Numbered from the stretch's first letter, positions 17,071 through 25,867 are shown. The stretch: DNA of 64,000 nt from Mucilaginibacter phenanthrenivorans (GCF_024721155.1 NZ_JAHVAP010000019.1:1-64000); one strand, 5' to 3'. Notes: a model not told the origin generated them from the sequence alone. Numbers and translations: made by a program.

Positions 17071-17176
17071 ACGAATTTCACTAATTAAAAACAAAGGAAT
17101 TTTATGAATTGATTGAATTAATATTAGCAGACATTGAAAGCAATTCGTGAAATTCGAAATAATTAGTGAAATTCGT
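17071..17176. repeat. Inverted repeat of ACGAATTTCACTAATT in the carA-panB gap
   Basis: A perfect 16-bp inverted repeat (17071-17086 and 17161-17176) is separated by 74 bp. Further words of the same type, such as TTCGTGAAATTCG, lie just inside the right arm. It occupies the divergent promoter region of carA and panB, so here it cannot act as a terminator for either gene. Confidence 0.7.
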
Positions 17177-17196
17177 CCCGTCCAAAACTATAACCC

Positions 17197-18012
17197 ATGT
17201 CAACACATAAAGAGGTTAAAAGAATTACCACGCATATTTTGCAGGAAATGAAGAACCGTGGCGAGAAGATCGCCATGCTAACTGCCTATGATTACTCCAT
17301 GGCGGCCATCGTTGATGAAGCGGGAGTGGATATTATACTGGTGGGTGATTCTGCTTCAAACGTAATGGCCGGCCATGAAACCACGCTGCCGATTACATTG
17401 GATCAAATGATCTATCATGCCTCATCAGTAGTTCGCGCTGCAAAACGTGCGTTGGTTATTGTCGATTTGCCGTTTGGCTCGTACCAGGGCAACTCAAAGG
17501 AGGCGCTAAATTCTGCTATCCGGATCATGAAGGAATCAGGCGCCCACGGCGTAAAAATGGAAGGCGGCGTTGAAATTGCTGAATCTGTTACCCGCATCCT
17601 TACAGCCGGTATCCCGGTGATGGGCCATTTGGGCTTAACACCGCAATCTATCTATAAGTTCGGAACTTACACGGTAAGGGCTAAGGAAGAAGCCGAAGCG
17701 CAAAAATTGCGGGACGATGCTTTAAAGCTGCAGGAACTTGGGTGCTTTGGCATCGTTTTGGAAAAGATCCCGGCCAAATTAGCTAAAGAAGTAAGTGAAA
17801 GTATTAACATCCCTACCATAGGTATAGGTGCCGGCCAAAATTGCGACGGGCAGGTATTGGTGATCCATGATATGCTGGGCATAAACAAGGGCTTTAAACC
17901 ACGCTTTTTACGCCAATACGCAAATTTGCATGAAATAATGTATGGCGCCTTTCAGAACTATGTAAGCGATATAAAGGCAAAAACCTTCCCTAACGAGAAG
18001 GAGGAGTACTAA
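17197..18012 (+). CDS. panB: 3-methyl-2-oxobutanoate hydroxymethyltransferase
   Basis: 271 aa, the expected size. It transfers a hydroxymethyl group from methylene-tetrahydrofolate to 2-oxoisovalerate, giving ketopantoate for pantothenate and CoA. Visible landmarks are MLTAYDYSMAAIVDEAGVD, the metal and substrate region VGDSASNVMAG, VKMEGG, MGHLGLTPQS, the catalytic Glu region EKIP and IPTIGIGAG. It is followed by a word-repeat hairpin and then a pseudouridine synthase gene. Confidence 0.97.
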   Translation: MSTHKEVKRITTHILQEMKNRGEKIAMLTAYDYSMAAIVDEAGVDIILVGDSASNVMAGHETTLPITLDQMIYHASSVVRAAKRALVIVDLPFGSYQGNSKEALNSAIRIMKESGAHGVKMEGGVEIAESVTRILTAGIPVMGHLGLTPQSIYKFGTYTVRAKEEAEAQKLRDDALKLQELGCFGIVLEKIPAKLAKEVSESINIPTIGIGAGQNCDGQVLVIHDMLGINKGFKPRFLRQYANLHEIMYGAFQNYVSDIKAKTFPNEKEEY

Positions 18013-18115
18013 TTAGTTCATGGGTAATAGTTGATGGTTCATAGCCGCTGCAATTGCTGCTTTTACTATCAACCCTGTTTCTTCCATGAACTATGAACCA
18101 TCAACCATGAACTAA
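18013..18115. repeat. TTAGTTCATGG...TTGATGGTTCATAG palindrome
   Basis: The right arm is continuous (18091-18115). The left arm pairs with it as 11 bp (18013-18023) plus 14 bp (18031-18044), with a 7-nt bulge. It begins at the panB stop codon and ends 3 bp before the start codon of the pseudouridine synthase. It could terminate panB transcription or control entry into the next gene. The word is shared with the 13.9 kb array. Confidence 0.75.
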
Positions 18116-18118
18116 TCC

Positions 18119-18847
18119 ATGTCCAAAGTCAACATAAAATATATTAACCACGAGATTACCGACGATGATGTCCTTTATGAGGATAATCATTTGATCGCTA
18201 TTAATAAGCGGGCAGGTGATATTGTGCAGGTTGATGATACGGGTGATGAGTCATTGGATGATAAGGTTAAGAAATACATCGCCACAAAATATAACAAACC
18301 CAATGGCGCTTTTTTAGGCGTGGTACATAGATTGGACAGACCTGTTAGCGGCGTTATCCTGTTCGCTAAAACCAGCAAGGCACTGGAGCGGATCAACGCC
18401 ATGTTTAAGGGCCGCGAAATGCACAAAACTTACTATGCCGTTGTAAGAACCCGTCCTCAACCCGAAGCAGGAAACCTGGTTCACTGGCTGGTAAAAAATC
18501 CGCAGAAAAATGTTACCAAGGCGCATGACAGGGAAGTAGTTGGCAGTTCCCGCTCTGAACTAAACTATAAAATGGTTTGCGAGCTTAACGGCTATTATTT
18601 AATTGAGGTGGATCCGATAACCGGCAGACCGCACCAGATCAGGGTGCAACTTTCAACCTTGGGCAGTCCGATCGTGGGTGACAATAAGTATGGCTATCCG
18701 CGTGGCAGCCTGCGCAAAAGTATCAGCCTGCATGCCCGCCGGCTGGAGTTCATCCATCCTATAAAAAAGGAACCTGTTGTAATTATTGCTCCCGTACCAA
18801 AAGATGGCTTTTGGGAGCGGTTTGAGGGGATGATGGTAGGAGAGTAG
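18119..18847 (+). CDS. RluA-family 23S rRNA/tRNA pseudouridine synthase
   Basis: 242 aa without an N-terminal S4 domain. The catalytic motif is HRLDRPVSGVILFAKT, whose Asp attacks uridine. Later ITGRPHQIRVQL and GDNKYG are typical RluA motifs. It converts specific uridines in RNA to pseudouridine. Which site is modified cannot be told from sequence; short proteins of this type in Bacteroidota are often RluC/TruC-like. Confidence 0.9.
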   Translation: MSKVNIKYINHEITDDDVLYEDNHLIAINKRAGDIVQVDDTGDESLDDKVKKYIATKYNKPNGAFLGVVHRLDRPVSGVILFAKTSKALERINAMFKGREMHKTYYAVVRTRPQPEAGNLVHWLVKNPQKNVTKAHDREVVGSSRSELNYKMVCELNGYYLIEVDPITGRPHQIRVQLSTLGSPIVGDNKYGYPRGSLRKSISLHARRLEFIHPIKKEPVVIIAPVPKDGFWERFEGMMVGE

Positions 18848-18852
18848 TCATT

Positions 18853-18938
18853 AGTCTCGAGTCAAAAGTCTCGAGTCAAAAGTCTTGAGTCAAAAGTTAC
18901 GGTACAACTTCTTCCTCAAGACTTAGGACTTTCGACTT
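18853..18938. repeat. Three 14-bp AGTCTCGAGTCAAA repeats plus complementary arm
   Basis: Three tandem 14-bp units (18853-18866, 18867-18880, 18881-18894; the third has CTTGAG) are followed by the complementary words CTCAAGACT and GGACTTTCGACTT at 18915-18938. It lies between the convergent pseudouridine synthase and alcohol dehydrogenase genes, where a two-way terminator would be expected. Confidence 0.75.
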
Positions 18939-18942
18939 AACA

Positions 18943-19983
18943 CTATTCATTTGTCAATATAACCTTCAAAGCTTTTTCTTTTGCTGCATTCCCAAAGGTA
19001 TCGTATGCATCCATAACCTGATCTAACCTGAAATGGTGGGTGATCAGCTGATTGGGCTGTAATTTTTTTGATTGAACAGTTTTTAAAAGCATGGGTGTAG
19101 TTACAGTATCAACCAGCCTTGTAGTAATGGTGATGTTTTTCGACCATAAAGTTTCCAGGTGGATGGTTGCACTTTTACCGTGAACGCCAATATTTGCGAT
19201 CCTGCCGCCCGGGGCTATTATTTCCTGGCATAATTCAAAGGTTGCCGGTACGCCAACGGCTTCAATAGCCACATCAACTCCTCTTCCATCTGTAAGGCTC
19301 ATTATCTTGTTTACAGCATCTTCATGTGCGCTGTTAATGGTTTGGGTTGCGCCAAAAGTTTTTGCAACACCCAGGCGGTTGTCGTCCTGGTCTATCATAA
19401 TAATTTCGGCAGGCGAGTAAAATTGAGCAGTTAATAAAGCAGCTATGCCTATAGGGCCCGAACCTACAATTGCTATTGTATCGCCGGGTTTTACCTGTCC
19501 GTTTAATACGCCGCATTCAAAACCTGTGGGTAAAATGTCGCTGAGCATAACCAACGCTTCTTCATCGGCGCCTGTAGGAATCGGGTAAAGGCTGTTATCT
19601 GCATGCGGAATCCTTACATATTCAGCCTGTGTACCATCAATCAGGTGCCCTAAGATCCAGCCCCCGTTTGTACAGTGAGAATACATGCCTTTTTTACAAT
19701 AATCACATTTGCCGCATGATGTTATGCACGAGATTAATACGTGATCGCCTTTCTTAAAGCTGCTTACAGCGCTTCCTACCTCTTCAATTATTCCAACGCC
19801 TTCGTGGCCTATTATCCTGCCGTCAGTAACTTCCGGAACATCACCTTTCATAATGTGCAGGTCAGTTCCGCATATGGTTGTTTTCAGAATTTTAACTATG
19901 GCGTCTGTCGGCTTTATTATAACAGGTTTAGGTTTATCTTCCCAGGCTTTTTTCCCTGGGCCATGATAAACCAACGCCTTCAT
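18943..19983 (-). CDS. Zinc-dependent alcohol dehydrogenase family protein
   Basis: About 346 aa from the MKALVYHGPG start. The frame is open to an earlier ATG at 20058, which would add 25 low-complexity residues. Catalytic zinc ligands are in CGTDLHIMKGDVP and GHEGVGIIEEVG, the structural zinc site is CGKCDYCKKGMYSHC, and the Rossmann motif is VGSGPIG. The THFRLDQVMDAYDTFGNA tail is typical of medium-chain dehydrogenases. The enzyme oxidises an alcohol or reduces an aldehyde with NAD(P). Substrate is unknown; similarity to broad-range tetrameric dehydrogenases suggests a short-chain or fermentation alcohol. Confidence 0.9.
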   Translation of the reverse strand: MKALVYHGPGKKAWEDKPKPVIIKPTDAIVKILKTTICGTDLHIMKGDVPEVTDGRIIGHEGVGIIEEVGSAVSSFKKGDHVLISCITSCGKCDYCKKGMYSHCTNGGWILGHLIDGTQAEYVRIPHADNSLYPIPTGADEEALVMLSDILPTGFECGVLNGQVKPGDTIAIVGSGPIGIAALLTAQFYSPAEIIMIDQDDNRLGVAKTFGATQTINSAHEDAVNKIMSLTDGRGVDVAIEAVGVPATFELCQEIIAPGGRIANIGVHGKSATIHLETLWSKNITITTRLVDTVTTPMLLKTVQSKKLQPNQLITHHFRLDQVMDAYDTFGNAAKEKALKVILTNE

Positions 19984-20152
19984 TGTTTTTCCTGAACCGT
20001 TCGATATTGAATTTACATTGGGTTTGTCCGCAACCCCTTCCTGAATCAATGCTTCCATGATTTTGCCTTTAAGTATAAGTGATGATGAAGCAAAGTTGCA
20101 GGGATAACAGCCTTTATTAAATGACAGCGGTCACTATTGGTGGTGATGTTAA

Positions 20153-21133
20153 TTAATTTCCTTTAAACTGCAGTCCATGCGCCTTCAGAATCCCGCCAAT
20201 ATCTACCTGCCATATATATTGATCTGTTGACACGGTTACACCCGCAGCATTCTGTTGATTACTAAAGTATAATGTTTTTAAATCGGGCGATAAGCGAGCT
20301 TCAACTCCAAATACTTTATCAGAGATTGCCTGCCTTAGGTCTATCGGTTCACCCCATCCGTTTGGAGTGTGGAAAACAATGAAAAGATCAGCAGTATGTG
20401 GCAATGCAGGCGGGCGACCTGAAGAAAAAATAAGAAAAGATTCATCAGGAGCAACAGCCGGATCAACATCGCCATAATTATCTACGCTGAACGATGGACG
20501 AACCGGCGTTTCGTATTTGCCGTTCCTGAACTGCGATCTGCGGATATGGAACCGCCCCGAGGTATCCGGCAACATAAAATAAATGCTGCCATCTGCTGTA
20601 ACAGCCGGGCTAAATATAGAACTGTTTTGGTTGATGATCTCAGGTAATAACTCCGGTGTGCCCCAGCCTTTTTTTGTATGGGCCACCTTCCATAGGTTGC
20701 CACCGCTGCCGGGATAACTCTTCTTGCTCCAAAAGCCATCCAGTTTTGCTCCGCCGGGAGTTTTAGGGCGGCTTGAGGCAAATATTAAAAATTTGCCATC
20801 GGGCGAAAAGGCGGGTTCCAGGTTTTGAAAATCTCCGCTAAACGACGCCAGCACAGGCTCCGACCATTTGCGGCCTTTACGGTACGATACCATTATCGTA
20901 ATACCCTTATCAGCAGCCTGCCCGAAATAAACGGCCTTGCCATCCGGCGAAAATGCCGGGGCGGCAGCACGCCTGACAACACCCGGGATTGGCCCCGGGG
21001 CAAAGAGAATGGCATCAGTTTGGATTTTGCTGGTATCAATGGATTGAAATCCTGTCTTACATGCGGCTTTCACCGACTCCATATTAAGTGAGATGATAAC
21101 CAGAACGCAAATTAGCCTTACAGTATTTTTCAT
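20153..21133 (-). CDS. Secreted TolB-like PD40 beta-propeller protein
   Basis: 326 aa with a signal peptide (about 1-23). At least five PD40/WD40-like strands are visible: FSPDGKAVYFG, FSPDGKFLIFASSRP, VTADGSIYFM, VAPDESFLIFSSGRP and LSPDLKTLYFSN. These build a TolB-type propeller in the periplasm or outside the cell. It has no peptidase or OmpA domain, and binding partners are unknown. It stands alone next to the alcohol dehydrogenase. Confidence 0.8.
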   Translation of the reverse strand: MKNTVRLICVLVIISLNMESVKAACKTGFQSIDTSKIQTDAILFAPGPIPGVVRRAAAPAFSPDGKAVYFGQAADKGITIMVSYRKGRKWSEPVLASFSGDFQNLEPAFSPDGKFLIFASSRPKTPGGAKLDGFWSKKSYPGSGGNLWKVAHTKKGWGTPELLPEIINQNSSIFSPAVTADGSIYFMLPDTSGRFHIRRSQFRNGKYETPVRPSFSVDNYGDVDPAVAPDESFLIFSSGRPPALPHTADLFIVFHTPNGWGEPIDLRQAISDKVFGVEARLSPDLKTLYFSNQQNAAGVTVSTDQYIWQVDIGGILKAHGLQFKGN

Positions 21134-21526
21134 TTGATGGTAATTAGTTTGAAGGTGATTCCTAAATCTAACTACCGGATATTTTGAGACGATAAGAAAC
21201 TATTTAAATAGGGTTGTTATTATATTTAATGGTTTAAGCGAATTATTCAATCAAAAAAATGGTAGCACATTAATAGGCCCTTTCGACCGTGAAATTTAAC
21301 GATAGTAATACCCGTTCAAATTCAGATCGCATTTTATCAAATGATATACGTATGTTTTTTTAGTTAGTCATTTGTGGTAGCTAATTTAGCACACATGTAA
21401 AGGTAGGCACTGTTATAAATTAAATTATTGCTGCACCTCAATAATAATCTATATTCAAAAGAAGTTATAATCAACACTGTACCGGTTAATACGGGCGGAA
21501 TTTTTATTTTTGCGGATATGGCCCTG
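21134..21526. other. 393-bp gap without a recognisable gene
   Basis: AT-rich sequence between the divergent propeller and lipoprotein genes. TATTTTTG at 21505-21512 fits a -7 box on the plus strand but sits so near the ATG at 21527 that transcription from it would be almost leaderless. I see no RNA gene or strong hairpin. Confidence 0.4.
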
Positions 21527-22018
21527 ATGAAAAAGAAATATTTTTTGCTCCTCTCTATAGTATTAATAGGCCTCGTAATTAATTCCTGTAAAAAAACGGG
21601 TCAAAATGCTATTCCTGCACTTTTTTCCGGAGGTTTCTGGCAATTGGCCTCCATAGAAACAACTACTTACACCGGTAATCAACAGCTGACAGATACCACC
21701 ATCAATGATACCTGTGGGCAAATTTTTACCTTTAAACCCGACTTTACCTGCACGTACACAAATTTTAATTGTCTTACCCAATCATCCAGCGGAACCTGGT
21801 CGCTTACTCCCAATCAGCTTTATTTGAATGCTGATATGACTTGCGATAGTACTACCACAACCAAAACAAAACCATTCATAAATGCCCAGATCATAACTCT
21901 TGGCGTATATTCCATGGTGCTTAACACGGGCGATATTGCGCCAAATTATTCCTTAACTAAGCCGAGGAAGATTGTTAAGTATGGATTTATACGGCAAAAG
22001 ACTACAACCGGCAATTAA
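21527..22018 (+). CDS. Small lipoprotein, lipocalin-like
   Basis: About 163 aa from MKKKYFLLLSIVLIGLVINS, a lipoprotein signal with Cys right after NS. An upstream in-frame ATG at 21518 adds only MAL. The mature part is a beta-rich domain like the lipocalin-type lipoproteins of Bacteroidota: GGFWQLASIETTTYTG, FTFKPDFTCTYTN, GTWSLTPNQLYL and a C-terminal KIVKYGFIRQ strand. Four Cys in the domain could pair. Ligand and role are unknown. Confidence 0.65.
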   Translation: MKKKYFLLLSIVLIGLVINSCKKTGQNAIPALFSGGFWQLASIETTTYTGNQQLTDTTINDTCGQIFTFKPDFTCTYTNFNCLTQSSSGTWSLTPNQLYLNADMTCDSTTTTKTKPFINAQIITLGVYSMVLNTGDIAPNYSLTKPRKIVKYGFIRQKTTTGN

Positions 22019-22115
22019 TTTTAACATCATCTTTCCGGGTAAGCAATTTTAATTTAGTAAAAATTAAAAACGTGTTTATTGCTATTTAAACCGCCAATTA
22101 TTGGGATGGAATCGT

Positions 22116-22123
22116 TATATTTG
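22116..22123 (+). promoter_or_regulatory. Candidate -7 promoter box for purN
   Basis: TATATTTG is a perfect TAnnTTTG match about 100 bp before the purN ATG. No good -33 partner is visible. Confidence 0.4.
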
Positions 22124-22223
22124 GGCGATGTAACTGTGGTGTGTAACAAAAAAATTACCCAACAAAGGCGATTTGAACTGTTAGTTATACATTTACCTTA
22201 CCATTAAAAAGTATACGATTTTA

Positions 22224-22802
22224 ATGAAAAAAAGAATTGCCATTTTTGCTTCGGGGTCGGGATCAAATGCTCAAAAAATAATGGAGCATTTTAAACGCAG
22301 TGCAGAAGCCGAAGTTGTATTAGTGCTTACCAACAATCCACAGGCTTACGTATTACAGCGGTCTGATAACTTTGAAATCCCCTCTCACATTTTTACGCGC
22401 CAGGAATTTTATGAAACTGATGATGTGATCAGGCTTTTAAAGAATCTGCAGGTGGATTTGATAGTGCTTGCAGGTTTCCTTTGGCTGGTACCTGTTTCAT
22501 TATTAAATGCATTTCCCAATAAAATCATCAATCTGCATCCCGCTTTGTTACCAAAGCATGGCGGTAAGGGTATGTATGGCGACCATGTTCACAAGGCAGC
22601 ACTTGCTGCCGGGGACGAAGAATCTGGCATTACCATCCATTTTGTAAGCGATAAATTTGACGAGGGTGAGATCATCCATCAATCCAAATTTAAAATTGAA
22701 CCTGACGATAACCTTGAAGTAGTAAAATTTAAAGGTCAGCAACTGGAGCACCAGCACTTTCCAAGAGTGATTGAAAGTCTGCTGAAGAAGATGAAGAGTT
22801 AG
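22224..22802 (+). CDS. purN: Phosphoribosylglycinamide formyltransferase
   Basis: 192 aa, normal for PurN. The start MKKRIAIFASGSGSNAQKI holds the phosphate loop. The catalytic segment INLHPALLPKHGGKGMYG carries the Asn-His pair, with the Asp later in the same fold. It transfers a formyl group from 10-formyl-THF to GAR, step 3 of purine synthesis. purH, for the last two steps, is 1.5 kb away on the same strand, with one oppositely oriented gene in between. Confidence 0.96.
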   Translation: MKKRIAIFASGSGSNAQKIMEHFKRSAEAEVVLVLTNNPQAYVLQRSDNFEIPSHIFTRQEFYETDDVIRLLKNLQVDLIVLAGFLWLVPVSLLNAFPNKIINLHPALLPKHGGKGMYGDHVHKAALAAGDEESGITIHFVSDKFDEGEIIHQSKFKIEPDDNLEVVKFKGQQLEHQHFPRVIESLLKKMKS

Positions 22803-22804
22803 GG

Positions 22805-22836
22805 TTAATTAGAGACTAGAGATTAGTGATTAGTTG
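22805..22836. repeat. TTAGAGATTAG array, left of the TlpA gene
   Basis: ATTAGAGACTAGAGATTAG and flanking words lie directly after the purN stop. The same word appears complemented at 24275-24310 beyond the TlpA gene, matching at about 20 of 22 positions in the core. Confidence 0.65.
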
Positions 22837-22911
22837 AAAAATTGGCAGGCCCTTTTAGTTTCAATTTTTGATAAAATTAAGAGAGGGCTATATTAAATTA
22901 ACCCAAAGTCA

Positions 22912-24129
22912 TTAATAAAAATCTATCTCCAGCAATTCTACTTCGCCATTTACTTCCTTTAACCCTAAACCATGGAAATTGAGCGTTTGCTGAATTGTTT
23001 TCAGGTTTGAGATATCCAGCGAGAGATCGTAACGATTAACGTCGATAATATTATCGGTGATGATTATTTTGGCACTGCCCTCAAGGTTAGTTGTTATATC
23101 TTTCAGCTGATAGCCAACTATCTCGAACTTTGGAAAATAGTCGTCAGAAAAGCTGCTGTGTCCCTTCTGCATCGACATAAATGAATGTAGTTTGGCGCTA
23201 TCAGTTACCACGAGCTCATAATGTGGTTTCGTTACCTTGTTTACTTTAGCATCGAACTTTAAAGCATCCCCCATTAAAGATAGGATGAGGTTTTTCCTTG
23301 GCTTATTTGTAAGGAGCCAGTTCCTGTATTTTTTAAAAAGCGTGGTATCAAACTTACTGTTAAAATCTACAGTAATTCGACGTTTTAATTTAGTGGTATC
23401 GTTGGTGATTATGCGTGCCCGCCGTCCAAAGCCTGTTAGGTCTTCTAAAAGATCGCCGAGTTGAACATCACTTTTTGTTACGCTGATATAGTCACCGTTA
23501 GAATTTAAGGAACTTCCACCCGGCGACTGTTTTTGGGTTGTATCTGAATAGGTAATTGAAAATGAGAAAAACGGTTTTGCTTTAACCGTTTTTTTTACCG
23601 GAGCATCTGGTTTTGGCACTTCTTTGGCAACTGGTGCCACGTATTCATTTTTTACGATTTTTGACAAAATCTCGTCTGTTAGCTGTTCACCGGAGCCTGC
23701 CCATTTTACAATATTGTTTTTGTCGATGACTACACTATACGGGATGTAATCAACCCTAAAGTTTTTCATGGTGGTTTTGCTCGTATCAACTAAATTAAAA
23801 CCGTGAACTTGCTTTTTAGTACGATCAAAAAAACGCTGAACAGTGGATAGTTTTTCTTCGGTCAGGATGGCGAAAACCACATCCTTACTTTGATAGGTGT
23901 CGGCCAGTTTATTAAAATGCGGAAAGTTAGCTATACAAGGTGCGCACCATGTAGCCCAAAAATCAATAACCAGGATTTTGCCCTTAGAAAAATCTTTTGG
24001 TGCTTGTTTGCCAACGTGTTGCTGAAAGTTTATTGCGGGAGCAGGTTGATTAAGCGGTAATTCGCCCGATTGCGCTTTTAGCAGGTTGGTAACTATTATA
24101 AAACAGAACGTGAATAAGGTAGATTTCAT
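22912..24129 (-). CDS. TlpA-family thioredoxin-like protein fused to a DUF3738-like domain
   Basis: About 405 aa from MKSTLFTFCFIIVTNLLKAQ (an in-frame ATG also lies at 24156). After the signal peptide comes a thioredoxin fold of the TlpA/ResA type with the redox motif WATWCAPC, which handles disulfides outside the cytoplasm. A Pro/Lys/Ala linker (PEAKEVPKPDAPVKKTVKA-like) leads to a C-terminal domain that resembles DUF3738 (TIGR03435-type). The fusion is seen in other Bacteroidota; the partner domain's job is unknown. The gene is flanked on both sides by inverted TTAGAGATTAG arrays. Confidence 0.82.
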   Translation of the reverse strand: MKSTLFTFCFIIVTNLLKAQSGELPLNQPAPAINFQQHVGKQAPKDFSKGKILVIDFWATWCAPCIANFPHFNKLADTYQSKDVVFAILTEEKLSTVQRFFDRTKKQVHGFNLVDTSKTTMKNFRVDYIPYSVVIDKNNIVKWAGSGEQLTDEILSKIVKNEYVAPVAKEVPKPDAPVKKTVKAKPFFSFSITYSDTTQKQSPGGSSLNSNGDYISVTKSDVQLGDLLEDLTGFGRRARIITNDTTKLKRRITVDFNSKFDTTLFKKYRNWLLTNKPRKNLILSLMGDALKFDAKVNKVTKPHYELVVTDSAKLHSFMSMQKGHSSFSDDYFPKFEIVGYQLKDITTNLEGSAKIIITDNIIDVNRYDLSLDISNLKTIQQTLNFHGLGLKEVNGEVELLEIDFY

Positions 24130-24274
24130 GCTTTTTTTGAGACAAGATTTAGTCAAATATAGAGAAAGTAAGCCCGCATTTTGGTATTGCGCAGATAAAC
24201 TTAGCCTGTAATTGAAAAAAAATTAAATGCGCTTTTACATGGTGCTTTTCTATCCTAAAAAAAGTTAAAAAAAA

Positions 24275-24310
24275 CTAACCTTTAGCCGCTAATCTCTAAT
24301 CTCTAATCCC
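24275..24310. repeat. CTAATCTCTAATC array, right of the TlpA gene
   Basis: The complement of the TTAGAGATTAG word is repeated in the gap between the TlpA gene and purH, which are divergent. It runs into the purH -7 box at 24311. With 22805-22836 it encloses the TlpA gene as an imperfect inverted repeat. Confidence 0.65.
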
Positions 24311-24318
24311 TACCTTTG
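24311..24318 (+). promoter_or_regulatory. Promoter -7 box for purH
   Basis: TACCTTTG is a perfect TAnnTTTG match 22 bp before the purH ATG. TTTA at 24291-24294 is a weak -33 candidate inside the neighbouring word array. Confidence 0.6.
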
Positions 24319-24340
24319 CGGCTCAAAAAACTTCCTGTAA

Positions 24341-25867
24341 ATGAGCGAGTCAGTGCAAATAAAGAATGCTTTAATTTCTGTTTATTACAAAGATAATTTA
24401 GAGCCGATAATTCATGAGTTAAACCGCCTTGGCGTTAACATATATTCAACCGGTGGAACGGAAACTTTTATCCGTAATTTAGGGGTAAATGTGATACCCG
24501 TTGAAGACCTAACTTCCTATCCGTCAATATTAGGCGGCCGTGTAAAAACCCTTCACCCCAAAGTTTTCGGCGGCATTTTGGCCCGCAGGAATTTCGCCGG
24601 CGATGAACAGCAACTGGCACAATTTGAGATCCCTGAAATTGACCTGGTGATCGTTGATCTTTACCCGTTTGAAGAAACTGTAAAATCGAACGCCGAAGAA
24701 GACGAGATCATTGAAAAAATTGACATTGGCGGCATCTCATTGATCCGCGCAGCAGCTAAAAACTTTAAGGATGTTGTGATCGTAGCGTCGAAGGCCGACT
24801 ACCCGGTATTGGAGGACCTGCTTAAAACTCAAGGAGGAACGACCACAATTGATCAGCGCCGTTCATTCGCTCACAAAGCGTTTAACATTTCTTCAAACTA
24901 CGATACAGCGATCTTCAAATATTTCAACCAGGAAGAGCCGCTTCCTGTATTCAAGGAAAGCATCCAAACCAGCCAGGTTTTACGTTACGGAGAAAACCCG
25001 CACCAGAAAGGTGTTTTTTATGGTGATCTGGATGCAATGTTCACTAAGTTGAACGGTAAAGAATTATCTTATAACAACCTTGTCGATGTTGATGCGGCTG
25101 TTGCTTTGATAGATGAGTTTACAGAGCCGACAATTGCTATTTTAAAGCACACCAACGCCTGCGGCATTGCATCGCGCAATTTTATTAAAGAGGCTTGGAT
25201 AGATGCTTTGGCTTGTGATCCGGTGTCAGCATTTGGCGGCGTTATCATTGCTAATGACGAGATTGATGCAGCAACAGCTACCGAAATCGACAAAATATTT
25301 TACGAAGTATTGATAGCCCCGGCGTTTACCGACCAAGCTGTTGAAATACTAAAAGGCAAAAAGAACCGTATTATACTGGTTCGTCAGGCTATTGAATTGC
25401 CGAACAAACTGTTTAAAACATTGTTGAACGGCGTTATTGAACAGGACAAGGATGCAGTTATTGAGGGGCCAGCACAAATGACGGCGGTAACCAACCGGAA
25501 GCCAACTGAACACGAGCGGCGGGATTTGTTTTTCGCCAATAAGGTTGTTAAGCATACCAAATCAAACACTATTGTGTTCGCGAAAAATGGTCAGCTGATG
25601 GCAAGCGGCGTTGGGCAGACGTCAAGGGTCGACTCCCTAAAGCAGGCAGTTATTAAGGCTGAAAGTTTTGGTTTTGATTTGAATGGGGCGGTTATGGCAT
25701 CTGATGCATTTTTCCCCTTCCCTGATTGTGTGGAGCTGGCTGCCGAAGCAGGAATTACCGCGGTTTTACAACCCGGTGGTTCAATAAACGACAAGCTTTC
25801 GGTTGAAATGTGTAATGAAAAAAACATTTCAATGGTTACCACAGGGGTACGTCATTTTAAACATTAA
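24341..25867 (+). CDS. purH: Bifunctional AICAR formyltransferase/IMP cyclohydrolase
   Basis: 508 aa. Residues about 1-200 are the MGS-like IMP cyclohydrolase domain (STGGTETFIRNLGV, LGGRVKTLHPKVFGGILARR). The rest is the AICAR transformylase domain (LRYGENPHQKGVFYG, ILKHTNACGIA, SDAFFPFPD, VLQPGGSINDK, TTGVRHFKH). It makes the last two steps to IMP. The protein is complete, with the conserved RHFKH end. Confidence 0.97.
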   Translation: MSESVQIKNALISVYYKDNLEPIIHELNRLGVNIYSTGGTETFIRNLGVNVIPVEDLTSYPSILGGRVKTLHPKVFGGILARRNFAGDEQQLAQFEIPEIDLVIVDLYPFEETVKSNAEEDEIIEKIDIGGISLIRAAAKNFKDVVIVASKADYPVLEDLLKTQGGTTTIDQRRSFAHKAFNISSNYDTAIFKYFNQEEPLPVFKESIQTSQVLRYGENPHQKGVFYGDLDAMFTKLNGKELSYNNLVDVDAAVALIDEFTEPTIAILKHTNACGIASRNFIKEAWIDALACDPVSAFGGVIIANDEIDAATATEIDKIFYEVLIAPAFTDQAVEILKGKKNRIILVRQAIELPNKLFKTLLNGVIEQDKDAVIEGPAQMTAVTNRKPTEHERRDLFFANKVVKHTKSNTIVFAKNGQLMASGVGQTSRVDSLKQAVIKAESFGFDLNGAVMASDAFFPFPDCVELAAEAGITAVLQPGGSINDKLSVEMCNEKNISMVTTGVRHFKH

